NCBI RefSeq assembly: GCF_009663395.1 | Contig: NZ_QKNW01000001.1 | Location: 2,356,001-2,420,000 of the forward strand | Origin: Halosegnis longus | GTDB taxonomy: Archaea; Halobacteriota; Halobacteria; Halobacteriales; Haloarculaceae | Length of the DNA stretch: 64,000 nt | Direction: 5' to 3' | In this document: positions 60,659-64,000 of the stretch, piece by piece | Numbering within the stretch: position 1 is the stretch's first letter | Layout of the letters: each line of letters starts with the position of its first letter | Notes under the pieces: generated by a model | What the model was told of the DNA's origin: nothing | Seen by the model: the letters and a program-made list of their open reading frames with translations, nothing else | Database searches by the model: none | Translations under genes and position numbers: made by a program

Positions 60659-61114
60659 ATGGATGCTGATGAGAAGCGCACGTTGGTCCGAGTGTTACAG
60701 GAGTCGGGGGGCCAAATGTACCAGTCAGATCTCGGCGACATGCTTGGTTGGTCGGCGACGAAAACGTCGGCGGCTGCGACCGAACTGAGTGAGGCTGGAC
60801 GGATCAAGAAGATACGACTGGGGACGGAGAACATTCTGGTGCTTCCAGACGAGACAGTACCAGAGGCCGACGACAGTGATTCGGCCACGGACACTGGCGA
60901 AACGAGCGTGTACGATCCATCTGCGACCAGCGCCGAGAGCGAGTCTGTCGAGACAAACGTCTACAGCGTCGACGACGCAGAGACGGCGACTCCAGACACC
61001 GAGGAGTCGTCCGAGACGCCAGAGTTCTGTACGAACTGTGGGGCAGATGTGCAGGCGTACACCGAGCCGACCTTCTGTCCGGAGTGTGGCTCGTCGCTCG
61101 GCCCCGACGACTGA
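60659..61114 (+). CDS. winged-helix protein with two TxVY motifs and zinc ribbon
   Basis: A 151-residue protein. Residues 5-62 form a winged helix (LVRVLQESGGQMYQSDLGDM then WSATKTSAAATELSEAGRIK). Linker motifs are ETSVYDPS (81-88) and ETNVYSVD (98-105), followed by the ribbon FCTNCGADV ... FCPECGSSL. The first motif again matches the GarA-type ETxSVF pattern. This is a plausible transcription or DNA-binding output of the network. The ATG is at 60659, with no better upstream start. Confidence 0.86.
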   Translation: MDADEKRTLVRVLQESGGQMYQSDLGDMLGWSATKTSAAATELSEAGRIKKIRLGTENILVLPDETVPEADDSDSATDTGETSVYDPSATSAESESVETNVYSVDDAETATPDTEESSETPEFCTNCGADVQAYTEPTFCPECGSSLGPDD

Positions 61115-61218
61115 GGACTCTACCCCTGCCGTCGGGGGAAACTATTTCAACGGCGGCTGCTCCTGATTTGATATCCATGGCCAGTCAGCTCCGGGGCCGG
61201 CTGTGACGACTTCCATCG

Positions 61219-64000
61219 ATGTTTCCACCAGCGTCCCTTCTCCAATCGTCTCCGTCAACCGCAGTTGGACTGGTTACCAGTGACCTCGCGACCGGTGCGA
61301 TGCCGGATTCGCTGGGCAAGACAGTGCTTGAGCGGCTCCGTAGCCGGGATTCATCGGCAGTAGCAGACGCGATACCGTCACTGATTGAGGCTGTTGAGAC
61401 CGGGCTGGAACCACCACAGAAGACGTACCGTGCACACCTCACACAGTTCCTGCTCGAGACCGGCCGGACCCATCCGTCGATGGCGGCGCAGCTGTCGCCG
61501 CTGCTGGGAACGATCGACGAGCACATCTTCGATGAGGAACGGATTGCCCGCTTGTTCATCGCTGTCGCTGTGCATGAGCCGGAGCACATCGCGAGGTGGG
61601 TACCCCACGTGTTATCGACAGCACACACTCCGAGCATCATCGACCACGGTCGTGGTTGGGGGCTCGCCCGAGCGGCGGCGACCGATGCAGTTGCCCTCAC
61701 AGAGACACTCCCGAAGATTGAGCCAGGGGCGGCGTCCACTGCTGTCTCAGCAAGCGCCATCGAGCAACTCGGACAGGTGGGGCTTGTCGCGCCACAGCTC
61801 GTCGAGCTACAGCTTCCAGCGCTTTTGACACTTGCTGGCGAGTCGGGGGATGACCGGCGGGCCGCTGCGCTGCGAGCGGTTGGCCGGACGCTCGGGGTCG
61901 CAGCGACCGGTGGTGACCGGTACGGGCTTGCAAGTACACACACAGCGACGACGGCAGTGGAGGTTGCTGCAACTGCCCTGACAGCCGAGTCGGCGGTAGT
62001 AATCGAGGCAGCGGCAGAGACACTCGGCTCGATTGGGGTTGCGCCACCGCAGCCGGCGGCTCCGGCCATGGAGACCCTTGTCGACGGTCTGGAGACGACT
62101 CCTGCCCCTGCCCGCGAAACCGTTCTCGAGAATCTAGAAACCATCACGGAGCGCCGCCCGCTTCCGGCGGCTGCAATCGCACCGCTTCGCCAGGTGCTGG
62201 CGGTCGCACCGTCCGACGAGCAGCGTCAGGCGCTTCGCCTTCTCGGTCGCGTTGCGGAGACGGAGGGGGTGGATGTGGCCATCACAGAGGCCATTGTGAC
62301 GGGATTCCGCGAGGGGACCCACCACACTCGCCGCGGGGCAGTCACGGCGTGTGAGCGGCTGCTATCGACGTGGACGGACCCGCCGACAGCACTGCGGGAG
62401 CTGCTTTATGACGCGACGGAGGATTCACACAGATGGGTTCGCGATGACGCGTACTCGGCGCTTGCAGCGGGACCAGCCTCGACGCGAACGGAACAGACGC
62501 TACAGACGGCTGCACAGACCGCCAGCCACGTGCAGGCGGCGCTCTCGGCCGCACGGGCGCTAGACTTGCCAGCAGTGACGACGACCGCCGTCGAACAGTT
62601 TGCAGCAGCGCTTCCGCTGTCCCAAGACGAGGACGAGGGTGACCAACGAGAGATCGACTGGAAGCGGTACGCCAGCGCGCTCACCACTGTTGCTGATGAC
62701 CGACCAATCCATCTCGCTCCGCACGTGGACACCCTATGTTCCCTGCTGGAGACGCGAACGGCGGGCGGGGAGGCGATTGCAGCCATGCTGCACAACGTAG
62801 CGTCGGCTGTGCCGACAGCAATCGACGGCGAGACCGACCGCTTGCGCCGATACTGTACGACGCACCCCGAACAGCCACACACTGGTGCGGTATTAGCAGC
62901 GTTGCTGGCCACGGACTGGTACGATTCGGACTGTGTCGCGCAGGTGGCGCGTCGGGGGCCAACTGGACGGCTGGCACCGGCTGCACCGGCGATAGCAGAC
63001 CGACAGCCGGCACACGTCTTCGAAATGCTAGCTGCGCTCGAAACCCGGTTCCTCCACGATACGACTCACGAGGAGAACGAATGGTGGCTCCACGAGCTTC
63101 CGGCGCTCGCCGAAGCGACGCAACTCGTCCACCAGCCGTTAGTCGACTTGAGCGAGCGACTACTTCGGGCGCAGGATGAAGACTGGGTCCGTTGGGACGG
63201 AGCGAAGACGCTGGCAGCAGTCGGCCGTCCCCGACCGACATCGCTGCGGCTTGCTGAAGCAGCGATGCTGGACGGCCTCGACGATTGGAACTCAAACGTC
63301 CCGCTGTGGACCCTTCGGGCGGTTCGCCGGCTCCCGAACGACCAGATTCGCCAGTCACCACCGGTCCAGAGCTTCCGGGGACACCCGTACGGCAACATTC
63401 GGCGTGCAGGGTATGCGTCTCGTGCCGGGCCGGCCGACGAGTCACTGACAGCGAACCGCTGGGCAACTGCAATCCGGGCAGGCGAGTCACACGCCCGGTC
63501 GGTCGCGACTGTATTTCGGGACGTATCGCCGGCCGAGCGGACGACGGCCATCGAAGTAGCCTGCACTGGGCTTCGGTCACCGGAGCCAGCGGTACGTGAA
63601 CGCGCAGTCGAGGGCCTGACAGCGGTAGTTAGCGGAGAGCCTGAGACAGCAAGTGACGCGTTGATTGCACTGCTCGGTGAGGGTACGCCCGCCGAGCAGG
63701 CGCTTGCCGTGTACACTGCAGGCGAGATAGCAGCAGGGGAGACAGATGCGAATCTGGATCGCTTGCGCGCCTGTCTCGAGACCGGGCTGACAGCGTCACC
63801 GCTGGCTGTCCGTCGGTGGGCGGTTCGTAGCCTTGGTCGCTTGGCGACGACGGCTCCGCTGGTGACTGCGACAGCCCTACCGGACGTGATAGCGGCGCTC
63901 GAAAGTGATGACGCGTGTGTGCGAGCGTACGCTGCTTGGACACTCGCAGAGCTAGCGTGGACACGCCCGGCCGCCGCACGTCCGGCCGCCCAGGCTATCG
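61219..64000 (+). CDS. very large HEAT-like repeat protein, 3' end outside window
   Basis: An open frame of more than 927 codons that continues past the window end without a stop. It is rich in Ala/Leu/Glu helical repeats of HEAT type (for example RRAAALRAVGRTLG, AVRERAVEGLTAVVSG, SPLAVRRWAVRSLGRLATTAP and ACVRAYAAWTLAELAW). The last resembles repeats in 43119-44513, so the two are probably related. The start may be ATG 61219 or the later ATG 61300; an in-frame stop at 61204 excludes an earlier start. No motif or ribbon is seen yet; they could lie in the missing C-terminus. It is probably a scaffold or platform for the system. Confidence 0.8.
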   Translation, partial: MFPPASLLQSSPSTAVGLVTSDLATGAMPDSLGKTVLERLRSRDSSAVADAIPSLIEAVETGLEPPQKTYRAHLTQFLLETGRTHPSMAAQLSPLLGTIDEHIFDEERIARLFIAVAVHEPEHIARWVPHVLSTAHTPSIIDHGRGWGLARAAATDAVALTETLPKIEPGAASTAVSASAIEQLGQVGLVAPQLVELQLPALLTLAGESGDDRRAAALRAVGRTLGVAATGGDRYGLASTHTATTAVEVAATALTAESAVVIEAAAETLGSIGVAPPQPAAPAMETLVDGLETTPAPARETVLENLETITERRPLPAAAIAPLRQVLAVAPSDEQRQALRLLGRVAETEGVDVAITEAIVTGFREGTHHTRRGAVTACERLLSTWTDPPTALRELLYDATEDSHRWVRDDAYSALAAGPASTRTEQTLQTAAQTASHVQAALSAARALDLPAVTTTAVEQFAAALPLSQDEDEGDQREIDWKRYASALTTVADDRPIHLAPHVDTLCSLLETRTAGGEAIAAMLHNVASAVPTAIDGETDRLRRYCTTHPEQPHTGAVLAALLATDWYDSDCVAQVARRGPTGRLAPAAPAIADRQPAHVFEMLAALETRFLHDTTHEENEWWLHELPALAEATQLVHQPLVDLSERLLRAQDEDWVRWDGAKTLAAVGRPRPTSLRLAEAAMLDGLDDWNSNVPLWTLRAVRRLPNDQIRQSPPVQSFRGHPYGNIRRAGYASRAGPADESLTANRWATAIRAGESHARSVATVFRDVSPAERTTAIEVACTGLRSPEPAVRERAVEGLTAVVSGEPETASDALIALLGEGTPAEQALAVYTAGEIAAGETDANLDRLRACLETGLTASPLAVRRWAVRSLGRLATTAPLVTATALPDVIAALESDDACVRAYAAWTLAELAWTRPAAARPAAQAI

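Noticed and set aside
61185-62147. Long minus-strand frame (320 aa)
   Set aside because: Low-complexity Ala/Ser/Arg sequence antisense to the large HEAT-like frame, whose repeats and acidity are far more protein-like.
62681-63580. Minus-strand frame of ~300 aa and overlapping short frames
   Set aside because: Shadow of the HEAT-like gene; rich in Arg/Ser/Pro with no domain.
1-64000. CRISPR arrays, tRNA or rRNA genes
   Set aside because: No regularly spaced direct repeats, and no tRNA- or rRNA-like sequence noticed on either strand by reading.

Overview
The window is haloarchaeal. The proteins are strongly acidic and rich in Asp, Glu and Thr. Regulators of types common in halophilic archaea are present: a bacterio-opsin-activator-type HTH protein, multi-PAS histidine kinases and small winged-helix regulators. 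Many starts sit 22-35 nt behind a TATA-like box with no leader. I cannot name the genus. By eye, the first ~15 kb is more AT-rich than the rest and carries insertion-sequence debris, which suggests an acquired or plasmid-like segment.

Region 1 (about 0.2-12 kb) is a sulfur-trafficking island. It holds a TauE/SafE exporter, a PiT-type permease, two YeeE/YedE half-transporters, a rhodanese-metallo-beta-lactamase fusion, TusA, a DsrE-like protein, an aminotransferase-V-fold enzyme, a CGSC thioredoxin, a DUF302 protein, a methyltransferase, a two-domain sulfurtransferase and three regulators. A TGCACAATA-like element recurs in its promoters. Region 2 (12-24 kb) is mixed: an orphan haem-copper oxidase subunit I, small membrane proteins, a TnpB remnant, a frameshifted membrane gene, a large LOV/PAS/GAF histidine kinase whose C-terminus is replaced at an IS-like end, a CorC/CNNM protein, a LUD protein and a metallophosphoesterase.

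Region 3 (about 24-64 kb) is the striking part. Nearly 40 kb of mostly unrelated proteins share two small signatures. One is a C-terminal double zinc ribbon (CPxCG ... CPxCG), found in about 14 proteins plus an FHA protein with N-terminal ribbons. The other is a short motif in an acidic linker, [D/E/N/S]-T-x-[V/I/L]-[Y/F]-[D/N/T/S], found in about 14 proteins. That motif resembles the phosphothreonine site of mycobacterial GarA (ETTSVF), which is read by an FHA domain. The same region encodes five FHA proteins (two fused to kinases), a third kinase-like protein lacking its catalytic Asp, a PP2C phosphatase, a dual-specificity phosphatase, a PPP-like phosphoesterase and a VWA protein. The core is a six-gene minus-strand operon (49.7 to 43.1 kb): FHA/zinc-ribbon, VWA, kinase-FHA, PP2C, membrane FHA, HEAT/zinc-ribbon. 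A plus-strand operon encoding a J-like zinc-finger membrane protein, membrane proteins and a second kinase-FHA diverges from it.

Around this core lie eight PQQ-type beta-propellers without signal peptides, a double cold-shock-domain protein, winged-helix proteins, a CAP-domain protein, several membrane proteins and a very large HEAT-like protein that runs off the window end. My inference is one phosphothreonine/FHA signalling network. In it the kinases phosphorylate the TxVY motifs, the FHA proteins bind them, the phosphatases reset them, and the propeller, HEAT, cold-shock and membrane proteins are clients, sensors or outputs. The sequence supports the parts list and the shared motifs. Phosphorylation and the biological purpose are not shown.
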